Below, in pieces: positions 1-7,620 of a stretch of 64,000 bases of DNA; within the stretch, counting starts at the first letter, position 1, and each line of letters opens with the position of its first letter. A program made the translations under genes and the position numbers. A model generated the notes under the pieces. The model worked only from the letters and a program-made list of their open reading frames with translations, made no database searches and was not told the origin of the DNA. The DNA is from Verrucomicrobiia bacterium (GTDB taxonomy: Bacteria > Verrucomicrobiota > Verrucomicrobiia > Verrucomicrobiales > DEV007), in NCBI GenBank assembly GCA_030425385.1, contig JAUIAH010000035.1:21014-85013 (forward strand), read 5' to 3'.

Positions 1-398
1 AGCATGATTGCCATTTCCCATGCCTGATAGCGCTTCGCACTGAGCCCCATCCCTAGAAATAACCCCGCGAAGCCGATCCAAATGCCGCCCTTAAGGAAAC
101 AGCCGAACAACCCCCAACCCAGCGCAGCTCCATTCCCCACCAAGGCTGCGTCGTGCGTGAGTCCTAACGTTTGTCCATAGGTCATGGACCCCCCGAAGGA
201 CACACCCACAGCCATCAGCGCCACCGCTCGCGCCGCCGTGATGGATGGTAACGCCGCCCCATGACGCATCAGAAGGAGCAACCCTACCAAGACGCCAAAC
301 ATCATCGCCCCAGTCTCGTGTCCGTATTGTCCGCGGATGCCCCATGCCATGCCTCCGGCCAGACCGCTCAAGAGAATCGTCAGCTTGGGTGAGTTCAT
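1..398 (-). CDS. Multi-pass membrane protein, N-terminal part (runs off window edge)
   Basis: An open frame starts at ATG 398 (protein begins MNSPKLTILLSGLAGG) and continues leftward with no stop to base 1, giving about 132 residues. It is strongly hydrophobic and glycine-rich, with roughly four membrane-spanning stretches (around residues 5-20, 32-50, 55-75 and 95-118). The conserved-looking segment GMAWGIRGQYGHETGAM near residue 16 resembles, from memory, a large uncharacterised membrane protein family of Planctomycetes and Verrucomicrobia. No function can be assigned. The C-terminus lies outside the window. A perfect 7-bp inverted repeat touches the start codon, and the next gene is divergent. 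Confidence 0.7.
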   Translation of the reverse strand, partial: MNSPKLTILLSGLAGGMAWGIRGQYGHETGAMMFGVLVGLLLLMRHGAALPSITAARAVALMAVGVSFGGSMTYGQTLGLTHDAALVGNGAALGWGLFGCFLKGGIWIGFAGLFLGMGLSAKRYQAWEMAIM

Positions 399-420
399 CC
401 GGACGTTCTACCACGTCCGG
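399..420. promoter_or_regulatory. Inverted repeat abutting the start codon of the leftward membrane gene
   Basis: The arms CCGGACG and CGTCCGG match perfectly around an 8-nt spacer and end one base before ATG 398. In the leftward transcript this hairpin would occupy the ribosome-binding position, so it could be an operator or a translational control hairpin. The role is inferred only from position. Confidence 0.3.
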
Positions 421-578
421 CTTTTAGAAAGCGACTCCGTAATGAGCTCGATCTTAAGGCGCTCACGGAGTCTGATGAGGTGCGCTCTATCTCCTAACGT
501 CATCTTCATGATAGGCATCGACGCAACCGGCGACGACCCCCATCTTGCCTACTCTTCATTCATAGCGGACAGGTAGCC

Positions 579-2339
579 ATGCTGAATGTCGCCCCTGTTC
601 TGTCGCTCGCCCTTTTAATGGGAGCCCTCTCGTTACCGCTTCGCGGATTTGAGAAGATCATCATTGATGGCCTAGAGCCTTCGAGTGTGTCTACCTTGGA
701 TCCACTGACTTTAGAGGCGGGTGACTTTATCGATGATGTCTATACCCGGCTCTTCTGGATCGAAGATGAGGGTGTTTATAAGAAGCTCTACAACAGCACG
801 GAAGGATGGCCCTTGGGAGGCATGTCCGACAGTCTGGAAGTCTTTGATCTCGGCACTAAGGATGGTGTCTTGTACGTGGTGTCGACCTTGACGACGGAGG
901 CGGGACGGAAAGGTGAGGGAGCGGTTGGTGTGTATCGCAATGGTGCGCTACATGAATACGCCCCTCGCGCTCGCGAAGCTTTGGGCGACGGCGCCACTAG
1001 TCGTTTCTCTTACAATTTCCCAAGAGTGGGAGGCGATGGGCTGGTGGCAATGGCAGGGTTTGATAGCATTTTCCCCCATTTCGTGCTGCTCGCTAGCGAA
1101 GGTCAAGTGGACATTATCGCTCAAGAGAGCGTCACCCTACGTCCCGAAAGCACATCGCCCTTTGAGCGATTCAGTCCGCTCACCAATCTGAGCCCAGATG
1201 GAAATCAGTTAGTCTTTCGCGGGCGGAGCGTCGATGGCGTCGAAGGGATCTTTCGCTGGACGGCCGCAGGCGGGATCGTGACCTTGGCACTTGCGGATGA
1301 TCTTTCGCCAGCAACGTCGGAACCCTATGGGACCTTCATGGACAGCTCCAAAGAAGCCTACTTCAGTCCGGACGGGCAACTCTTCATTCTGGATGTGGGT
1401 GCTGGGATCATGTTAGCGTATCGTGATGGAGCGTTTCAGTCGTTCGTCAAGACGGGCGATATGATTCTGGGGGAAGAGATTCAATCGGTGCAGCGAGTGG
1501 AGTTCACCTCCAGTGGTGATTTGTTGGTTCACGATGCCAATGGCCAGCGGCTCCTGCGTTATGCCGATGATCAATGGTCTCTTTTCCAACGCCTCGGTGT
1601 TGATGTCGGGGACCTCGACTTTCTGCTCCATCAGTTCTGGGCGGAACGCGATGGGGTCTACTTCCTTAGTAGCAAGTTTGACGAGGTGACCCGCACCAAT
1701 CAGATCTCCGTCCATCGCCTTGATGATCAGGGTAGCGACCTTGAGCGCGTCTACATTGCTGATCCAGCGATCTTTGGTGAACGGTTTACCATCCGTGAAT
1801 TGTATCGCTTGGAGGATGGTGTGTTGATTCAGACGACGGACGGCATCTACCGCGGCGATTTCTCCATCGAAGGTGGCAACGGCGGCAATGGGGGTTCAGG
1901 AGATGACTTGCCAAAGACCCTCACAGCGTATCTGGACTTGTTGCCAGAGGGGGCTCGCGATCCCGTGTTGGATGGGGATGGTGACGGCATTGCCAATGCG
2001 ATCGAGTTTCTCTTGGGTATGGATGCCAATGCGGTCGATGCTTGGCGCGAGGCTTTTCAACTCGACCTGATGGCTGGCGATGCCTTGGGTCTTGTTGGTG
2101 ATGATCGCATCTATGTGAGTGTTCGGTTGCGTGTTCGGACAGGCCTGTCTGGGGTGACTTACGCGCCACGCCTCTCGACTGACTTGCAGACGCTTGCTAG
2201 TGGGGCAGAGCAATTGGTCACGGTAGGAGAGCCCACGACAGAAGGGGATTTCACCGTCATTCACTATCGCTCCACCTTCTCCATCGATGCCGCTGCAAGC
2301 GCCTTCGTCGACCTTGAAGTGACCGTGAGCGCGGAATAG
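579..2339 (+). CDS. Secreted beta-propeller-like protein with C-terminal Asp-rich motif
   Basis: This 586-residue protein starts with a cleavable-looking signal peptide (MLNVAPVLSLALLMGALSLP). Residues 25-430 alternate short aromatic/acidic strands and read like a TolB/NHL-type propeller that reports values; no enzyme motif was found. A Gly/Asn linker (about 433-443) leads to DGDGDGIANAIEFLLG near 470, the Ca-binding-like motif that in Verrucomicrobiota typically precedes a C-terminal domain of secreted proteins. The last 90 residues form that beta-rich domain. It is monocistronic and divergent from the membrane gene at the left edge. Function unknown; export is well supported. Confidence 0.75.
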   Translation: MLNVAPVLSLALLMGALSLPLRGFEKIIIDGLEPSSVSTLDPLTLEAGDFIDDVYTRLFWIEDEGVYKKLYNSTEGWPLGGMSDSLEVFDLGTKDGVLYVVSTLTTEAGRKGEGAVGVYRNGALHEYAPRAREALGDGATSRFSYNFPRVGGDGLVAMAGFDSIFPHFVLLASEGQVDIIAQESVTLRPESTSPFERFSPLTNLSPDGNQLVFRGRSVDGVEGIFRWTAAGGIVTLALADDLSPATSEPYGTFMDSSKEAYFSPDGQLFILDVGAGIMLAYRDGAFQSFVKTGDMILGEEIQSVQRVEFTSSGDLLVHDANGQRLLRYADDQWSLFQRLGVDVGDLDFLLHQFWAERDGVYFLSSKFDEVTRTNQISVHRLDDQGSDLERVYIADPAIFGERFTIRELYRLEDGVLIQTTDGIYRGDFSIEGGNGGNGGSGDDLPKTLTAYLDLLPEGARDPVLDGDGDGIANAIEFLLGMDANAVDAWREAFQLDLMAGDALGLVGDDRIYVSVRLRVRTGLSGVTYAPRLSTDLQTLASGAEQLVTVGEPTTEGDFTVIHYRSTFSIDAAASAFVDLEVTVSAE

Positions 2340-2472
2340 ATTGTCCGGTGATTGGCAAGAAGGCTATCTGCAGAGCGATGGCTGTGATGGTCGCGCAGGG
2401 ACTCCTTGAAATGGACACCGGACGAGGCGGTGACAAGGCGCTGATGCCTCACAATTGAGGACACTGTCGCAA

Positions 2473-2664
2473 ATGCCGCGAATGATGCCTGATTCTCTCG
2501 ATGACTACCCGATCTTCATTCGCTCGCTTTATGCCCAAAGAACTGAGCGCACAGCGTGCACCAAGCTTCTTGATGAGTTTTGCGAGATCGCTGGTTTCGA
2601 GCGCAAATACGCCATCAAGGTGCTCGGTGGCCAACGACGCCCAATGCAGCCCGAACAAATTCTG
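2473..2664 (+). pseudogene. Truncated transposase/integrase N-terminus (IS remnant)
   Basis: The first ~65 residues of the frame (LLDEFCEIAGFERKYAIKVL near the middle) match the remembered N-terminal helical pattern of integrase-catalytic-domain transposases (K..LLDEF....GY.RKYAI.LL). The DDE catalytic domain is absent: similarity stops near base 2664 and the frame continues only as antisense of the next gene's 3' end. An 8-bp inverted repeat, GTCCGGTG (2342-2349) and CACCGGAC (2413-2420), lies upstream and could belong to the old element. The remnant suggests an IS inserted here and was mostly deleted. Confidence 0.6.
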
Positions 2665-2694
2665 TGGGATCGGGAGTCAGAGAATCTCGGAAGG

Positions 2695-4185
2695 CTACTC
2701 CTCCAGAATGAGTTGTTCCCATTCCGCGCGAGGAACCTGAACCAAACGTCCATCGATCTCCTCGCCATGGTCAACGGTGAGGGCATAACGACGCGGATCC
2801 AGACACTGATATCGCATGGACGAGTGGCGCGCTTTGAGAAACGTGGGAATCAGCTCCTGGAGCGATGTCGGCAAATGGCGATGCGTTAGCCGATACCGCT
2901 CGATCGCGATGGCCGTCACCGCGAGACTCTGCCAAATCTCCTTCGCGAGCATGTTCATGCCTCCATCAATGGCCCCAAAGACCGCGACATCAAGGCCTTG
3001 TCGAGCAAGCCATGTGTCGTCCAGACAACCTTCCCGCCACACACCGAAAGGCTGGTCGAGGATCAGGGCTTTGTCATGATCCCACCATCCGCTGGGGATC
3101 GCTGCCGCCGCGATAGGGTTTGGAAGCTCGTGTTTAAGAAGATAGGGTATGAACCAGGGGCCTGTTCTCCGGCGACTTTTCCATTGGTCAATCTGCCAGG
3201 CGATCTGCGCACCGCTAGAGCGCTTGAACTGTTCACACCATTCGAGCATAGCTAGTTTCCATAGGGCATGCTGGCGATGGAACTCGTTGCGAATAGAGGG
3301 AGCTCCCCAACACTCTTGGATTTGCCTCCAATGTGGTTCTGTGAGCAATCCATGGGCAAGAAGGTGTCTAAGGGCGATCCAACTGAAGCGCTCGGCCTCA
3401 CGACCCTGAACCGGATTGAATGGGGCGTTCTGCGTTGCTTGCCAAAGCCGGGTGAGCGCAAGCATGTATTGAAAGGCATCTGACTCACGCCGTTCATGAG
3501 CCGCGGCGCTCGTTTGAATCCCCAGGGCTATGGCAACACGTATCTGCCCCGCGTGAAGGGGCCTGATTAGTTGCATCCAGGCACTGGACTCCTCAGACTT
3601 TGGAAACTGTGCTCCTGGGCGATTTGCCGACTCTACTAAAGGCGTTGTCCAAGAATCGAATTCTTCCATGGCGGCCAGGACCTGTTCTGCGGGAGGAGCC
3701 TCCACGAGGTCGATCGGAACCCATTGTTTCACCTCTCGGAACCAGCGTGCTGTTTGATTCCACTGCGCCGGGCTCAAGGGGGCGTTCTTACTTCTCCAAA
3801 TCACCCGTTCCAACTGCCGTTGCATGCTCTCCGCGATCTGCTGGCGCCTGGCTCGCTCCAACTGTTTCTCTTTCCGCTGTTGCCGGTAGTCCTCGAGACG
3901 TTGATTAGGTAGTCTGATAGTGTTAGGGAAAGGTGGTTCGCGATGCCAGAGCGGGTGGGGAATCGTTGTAGTGACTGAGCGCAACGATGCTAGAGCATTG
4001 TCTCTGTCGGGGACCGTTTCAGGAAGGATCTCTGATAGGCTGATGGAGCAACCTGAATTGAGATACCGTTGTTTCGCCTTCACATAGGTGTGAGCCCCTC
4101 GCCAATTCTCCACCGCGTAGAAGAGTGTTATGAGAGTGATCGCCCAGACGACTATCAATATGGAGCGTTTGACTATGGGTTTCAT
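2695..4185 (-). CDS. Membrane-anchored protein of unknown function, last gene of sigma operon
   Basis: A start at ATG 4185 gives 496 residues; a longer upstream extension exists but overlaps the preceding gene out of frame and lacks a signal. MKPIVKRSILIVVWAITLI is a single N-terminal membrane anchor, followed by a helical, Trp- and Arg-rich extracytoplasmic region. No catalytic motif is recognised. The start ATG overlaps the TGA of the 82-residue gene upstream (ATGA), so translation is probably coupled. The order sigma factor, small membrane protein, large anchored protein suggests it is sensed or controlled together with the sigma factor. Its 3' end abuts a transposase remnant. Confidence 0.65.
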   Translation of the reverse strand: MKPIVKRSILIVVWAITLITLFYAVENWRGAHTYVKAKQRYLNSGCSISLSEILPETVPDRDNALASLRSVTTTIPHPLWHREPPFPNTIRLPNQRLEDYRQQRKEKQLERARRQQIAESMQRQLERVIWRSKNAPLSPAQWNQTARWFREVKQWVPIDLVEAPPAEQVLAAMEEFDSWTTPLVESANRPGAQFPKSEESSAWMQLIRPLHAGQIRVAIALGIQTSAAAHERRESDAFQYMLALTRLWQATQNAPFNPVQGREAERFSWIALRHLLAHGLLTEPHWRQIQECWGAPSIRNEFHRQHALWKLAMLEWCEQFKRSSGAQIAWQIDQWKSRRRTGPWFIPYLLKHELPNPIAAAAIPSGWWDHDKALILDQPFGVWREGCLDDTWLARQGLDVAVFGAIDGGMNMLAKEIWQSLAVTAIAIERYRLTHRHLPTSLQELIPTFLKARHSSMRYQCLDPRRYALTVDHGEEIDGRLVQVPRAEWEQLILEE

Positions 4186-4430
4186 GATCGAGGAGATTCG
4201 CCGTTTCGTGGAGGATCGGGGAACGTGACCTGAGGGAAGTCGCGACTCGTATCGGGCGTGGTCAGGTGAAGCACAGCAATGCCACCCCAAACGGCTGGCA
4301 AGGCCCATTTCTTGGCGACTGCTAATGCAGATCCTGATTGACTGGCCTGGGCTAGGAGTTCATTGCGCCAGGCCTTGGGAATGTTCCGCAACGGTTGACT
4401 AGCAATCATGCGTTCGAGGTCGGAGATCAT
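4182..4430 (-). CDS. Small single-pass membrane protein, candidate anti-sigma-like partner
   Basis: This 82-residue protein begins at ATG 4430, which overlaps the sigma-factor stop (ATGA), and its own stop overlaps the next ATG. The N-terminal half is helical and presumably cytoplasmic (ISDLERMIASQPL...), and WALPAVWGGIAVLHL near residue 43 is a likely membrane span. Small membrane proteins immediately downstream of ECF sigma genes are often anti-sigma factors; no zinc HxxxCxxC motif is present, so this role is inference from context. Confidence 0.6.
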   Translation of the reverse strand: MISDLERMIASQPLRNIPKAWRNELLAQASQSGSALAVAKKWALPAVWGGIAVLHLTTPDTSRDFPQVTFPDPPRNGESPRS

Positions 4431-4933
4431 TGGATTTCTTCGTAGAGGGGGGCTAGTGTCACTTGCAGTTTCTGCAGGGCATATCGGTAGCGGCTCGCTG
4501 CTGTGTCTGAGGAAATACCCTCGATTGTGGCGATCTCTCCGAAAGTGCATTCCTGACAGAGCTTCAGAAAGACAACAGAGCGTTGTTCGTCTGGGAGTGA
4601 TGCCATGGCGCGCTCTAATTGGCTCAGAAACTCTTTGCGGTCGTGCTCCACTGCTTGGGCGAATGGTGACTGCAGGGCATGCCACTTTGTGTCCCTCGAT
4701 TCGCGAGCTCGTCGTTTGCGGTGATGATCGATCGTCAGATTGCGAGCCATGCGAAAGAGATAATTTCGCGGGTCGTCCAATCGGCGAAGCTCTTTTCGAA
4801 GACCTGCCATACGCATGAGCAGTTCTTGCAGGAGATCCTTCGACTCGCCCTCGTCCTGCGTAAGGATAAGAAGAAACTGATAGAGAGCGTCTCCATACTG
4901 GTCGTAGAGCTTGCCGAGTTCTTTCCGAGTCAT
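4427..4933 (-). CDS. ECF-type RNA polymerase sigma factor
   Basis: 168 residues from ATG 4933, preceded by a good ribosome site (AAGGAG, 6 nt away). Region 2 occupies about residues 8-75, with LFRMARNLTIDHHRKRRAR as the -10 recognition and melting helix. Region 4 occupies about 105-160, with LPDEQRSVVFLKLCQECTF and EIATIEGISSDTAASRYRYA as the -35 helix-turn-helix. The length is normal for ECF factors. It heads a three-gene operon joined by two ATGA overlaps and should direct transcription of a small regulon, possibly including its own operon. Confidence 0.92.
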   Translation of the reverse strand: MTRKELGKLYDQYGDALYQFLLILTQDEGESKDLLQELLMRMAGLRKELRRLDDPRNYLFRMARNLTIDHHRKRRARESRDTKWHALQSPFAQAVEHDRKEFLSQLERAMASLPDEQRSVVFLKLCQECTFGEIATIEGISSDTAASRYRYALQKLQVTLAPLYEEIQ

Positions 4934-5001
4934 CGTTACTCCTTCCAACGAAGGCATCCCGCGGTCCTGTCTAAATTAAATCAGGTGACGGCTGATTCGG
5001 G

Positions 5002-5883
5002 TCACACAAAGACGAGTACCACGGCGACGCTGAGAGCGAGGGCTCCCAGGAGGCGATTGCGCATGGTTTCCGCACCTTGGGCTCTTTCCACGTTCCCAAA
5101 CCAATGCCCCACCCACCATACTGCCGCCACGCTCCATAGCCCGCGCAAGTTGTAGATGACATTCACGGCGGTCCCATCTTGAGAGATTGCTAGGGTCGTG
5201 ATCAATGTCATTGCTTGGGCGCACATGAAGATGGCTCCTGCCAGCAAAGGGCGCCATTGCTCTTCTACGATGGCGGTGATGGGTGCTTGCATGAGCGGGA
5301 GGAAACCTAGCGAAAGCACGGCGGAAAGCAGCATCACCACCGGTAGAAAGCGTCCCGGTCCCCAAGCCGGGGCCCACTTCATGATGAGCACATCAAAGAA
5401 CGCGTAGCACACGCCGGCGCCCATCGACATCAGGATGGTGCGTCCCACGTGCACGTTGCGTTTGAGGCGTTTGTGAGGGCTGCGGTGGAGGAGAGCCACG
5501 CCAACCATCCCTAAGACGCAAGCGATCCAGAGCCCTAGCCGCACGGAGGAGCCCATCAGAAGGGTCATGAGGAGCGCGACCAAGAGCAACTTGATCCCCA
5601 TGACGGGAGTCACGATGGACACGTCGCCTTTCTCCAGGGCGAGAAAGGTTAGCAATTGTCCGCCGATGAAGGTGAAGGCGACAATGAGAGGTTGCCACCA
5701 GAGGGACCACGCGGGCAGCGTGCCTCCCATCGGCCACAGGGCGAGAAATCCAATTGCGGCGACCGTATTGGCCACGAGAGCCGTGCGCCAGGGCCCCACC
5801 CCGCGCGAAGCGGCTTGTTTGAAGAACATGGCCGCCGTGACATAAAGAATGCTGGCGATGAGTGGGAAGACGAGATGAAACAC
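5002..5883 (-). CDS. EamA/DMT-family transporter
   Basis: A 293-residue, ten-span membrane protein made of two EamA halves (about 1-130 and 148-292), joined by a basic loop HRSPHKRLKRNVH. The motif EKGDVSIVTPVMGIK at the end of the third helix pair is typical of drug/metabolite transporters. It probably exports or imports a small metabolite; the substrate is unknown. The start lies 7 bp downstream of the DUF1501 gene stop on the same strand, so the two are likely co-transcribed, although no functional link is evident. Confidence 0.85.
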   Translation of the reverse strand: MFHLVFPLIASILYVTAAMFFKQAASRGVGPWRTALVANTVAAIGFLALWPMGGTLPAWSLWWQPLIVAFTFIGGQLLTFLALEKGDVSIVTPVMGIKLLLVALLMTLLMGSSVRLGLWIACVLGMVGVALLHRSPHKRLKRNVHVGRTILMSMGAGVCYAFFDVLIMKWAPAWGPGRFLPVVMLLSAVLSLGFLPLMQAPITAIVEEQWRPLLAGAIFMCAQAMTLITTLAISQDGTAVNVIYNLRGLWSVAAVWWVGHWFGNVERAQGAETMRNRLLGALALSVAVVLVFV

Positions 5884-5889
5884 AGGCGC

Positions 5890-7296
5890 TTAGACCAACT
5901 CCGCGATGGGTTGGCCTTCGTCTACCAGAAACTGCGGACGTCCCGAGGGATCTTGCAAACGCGCGGATGCCACATCGATGCCTAACTGATGATACAAGGT
6001 GGCGATGACATCTTGATAGTGAATCGGGCGATCAGTGGCTTCACCCGCGTAGCGATCTGTAGATCCTAACACCACACCACCGGGCATGCCGCCTCCTGCC
6101 ATCAAGCCCATCGCCACGCGTGGCCAGTGGTCGCGTCCTCCTTTCGGATTGATCTTGGGCGTGCGCCCAAACTCGCCCCATGCCAATACCGTGACGTCGT
6201 CTAACATTCCGCGTTCGTCCAGGTCCGTGATGAGCGCGTGCAGCGCGTGATCGGTGATGGGGCCCAACTGCTCCATCCGCTGGTTGTTGTTGGCGTGTGT
6301 GTCAAAGTCGCTGATGGAGACGCTGACGCATCGCACCCCGGCCTCTACCAATCGCCGTGCCAAGAGCAGCTTGCGCGCGGCCATGGGGCCTTCACTGGTA
6401 TATGATAATTGGTCGCCGCTGAGCTTGGGGGTATAGCGTTCCAACATCTTGGGATCTTCGTTCTCCAAGTCCATGGCGGCGGCAAACTCGCCAGATGTGA
6501 GAATCTGATAGGCCTGCTGGGTGAAGGTGTCCATTGCCTCCATGTGACCGATGGCATCGACCGCGCGCCGCGTTTGGTCGAGTTGCCGTAATAATGAGAG
6601 GCGATTGTCCAGCCGTCCGATGGATAGCCCAGGCATGAGCGCTAGGGGGGTGGAATGGCCTGCGCCGAGTTTGGAGAGCTCTAGCTTCATGCCGTCTTCC
6701 AGCTCACGATGAAAGAGATGGGAAATGTCCGGTCGGAAGGGGCCGTAAGCGGGTCCGAGGAATCCTGGGCGGGCGCTATTGCGCACCAAGGGGCGGCCTT
6801 GCATGAGATCGACAAATGCGGGGGCACGATCCTGAGGTGAGCCTAACATTTGATTGATGACGCAGCCCATGGCCGGGCGTCCTCCAACGCTCTGAAGGTC
6901 TTTCTCGGTGAACCCTGACTGACATTGAAAGGCATCGTGCTTGCTCGCCGCTCCCACGAGCGACCGTAGAAAGACGAATTTGTCGGCAATGGACGCCACT
7001 CTGGGCATCAATTCAGTCACATGGAAGCCCGGGATCCGGGTAGGGATGGAGGCGAAGGCGCCGCGATACTCAGATGGCGCTTCTGGCTTCGGATCAATGA
7101 GATCCATTTGCGGTGGCCCCCCATCTAGATGGATATGGATGATTGCCTTCTGGGAGCGTCCGATTCCTGCCGCTTCTTCTGCTCGTAAGAGGTTCGCCAG
7201 GGTCAGCCCTGCCATCCCCATCGAGCCCGCCTTGAGAAAGCTCCGGCGAGACGCGCCGTCACACAAGCGGGTCCGGGAACCATGAAAGGTGAACAT
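5890..7296 (-). CDS. DUF1501 protein (sulfatase-like, Tat-exported)
   Basis: 468 residues from ATG 7296 (MFTFHGSRTRLCDGASRRSF). Residues 17-45 form a twin-arginine signal, RRSFLKAGSMGMAGLTLANLL. The body carries DUF1501 hallmarks of the alkaline-phosphatase/sulfatase fold: AIIHIHLDGGPPQMDLIDPK, LAWGEFGRTPKINPKGGRDHW, GGVVLGSTDRYAGE. DUF1501 proteins are abundant in Planctomycetes and Verrucomicrobiota, usually beside cytochrome-type PSD1 proteins; here the neighbour is instead an EamA transporter. Exact substrate unknown. A second DUF1501 gene with its PSD1 partner lies at 37-42 kb. Confidence 0.9.
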   Translation of the reverse strand: MFTFHGSRTRLCDGASRRSFLKAGSMGMAGLTLANLLRAEEAAGIGRSQKAIIHIHLDGGPPQMDLIDPKPEAPSEYRGAFASIPTRIPGFHVTELMPRVASIADKFVFLRSLVGAASKHDAFQCQSGFTEKDLQSVGGRPAMGCVINQMLGSPQDRAPAFVDLMQGRPLVRNSARPGFLGPAYGPFRPDISHLFHRELEDGMKLELSKLGAGHSTPLALMPGLSIGRLDNRLSLLRQLDQTRRAVDAIGHMEAMDTFTQQAYQILTSGEFAAAMDLENEDPKMLERYTPKLSGDQLSYTSEGPMAARKLLLARRLVEAGVRCVSVSISDFDTHANNNQRMEQLGPITDHALHALITDLDERGMLDDVTVLAWGEFGRTPKINPKGGRDHWPRVAMGLMAGGGMPGGVVLGSTDRYAGEATDRPIHYQDVIATLYHQLGIDVASARLQDPSGRPQFLVDEGQPIAELV

Positions 7297-7620
7297 GCCA
7301 ATAGCGTAAAGGGAATCCAGCCGAGCTGACAAGTCTGGAAGGGATGATTCTCATGAAGTCTGATCACAAGCGGACGCCTCTGTCAGATATGAGGTCTTTC
7401 GTCATTTCATAAAGGCTATTCGTCCTTCTGATAAGTTCATTCATCCATCGCCAGTCGACTTCCAGGGAGTGCGCTTGCTATCGTGCAAGATGACGTTATG
7501 GAACACTCCCAAGACATCATTTGGTTGGAGTCGCACATTCGCAAGCAACCGATTGTCCTTATTGATTGGATTCAATCCTGCGATTTCTGCCAATTGATTT
7601 GAATTTATCGTCGCGCACTC
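7297..7620. other. Intergenic region between divergent DUF1501 and haloperoxidase genes
   Basis: 324 bp with no convincing gene. It is more AT-rich than the flanks and must hold the promoters of both divergent genes, but no clear -35/-10 pair or palindrome could be fixed. A 34-codon frame at 7498-7602 was judged spurious. Confidence 0.5.

Noticed and set aside
7498..7602. 34-codon frame starting ATG 7498 before the haloperoxidase gene
   Set aside because: No ribosome site, no signal or membrane helix, and it ends 18 bp before a well-supported gene start.
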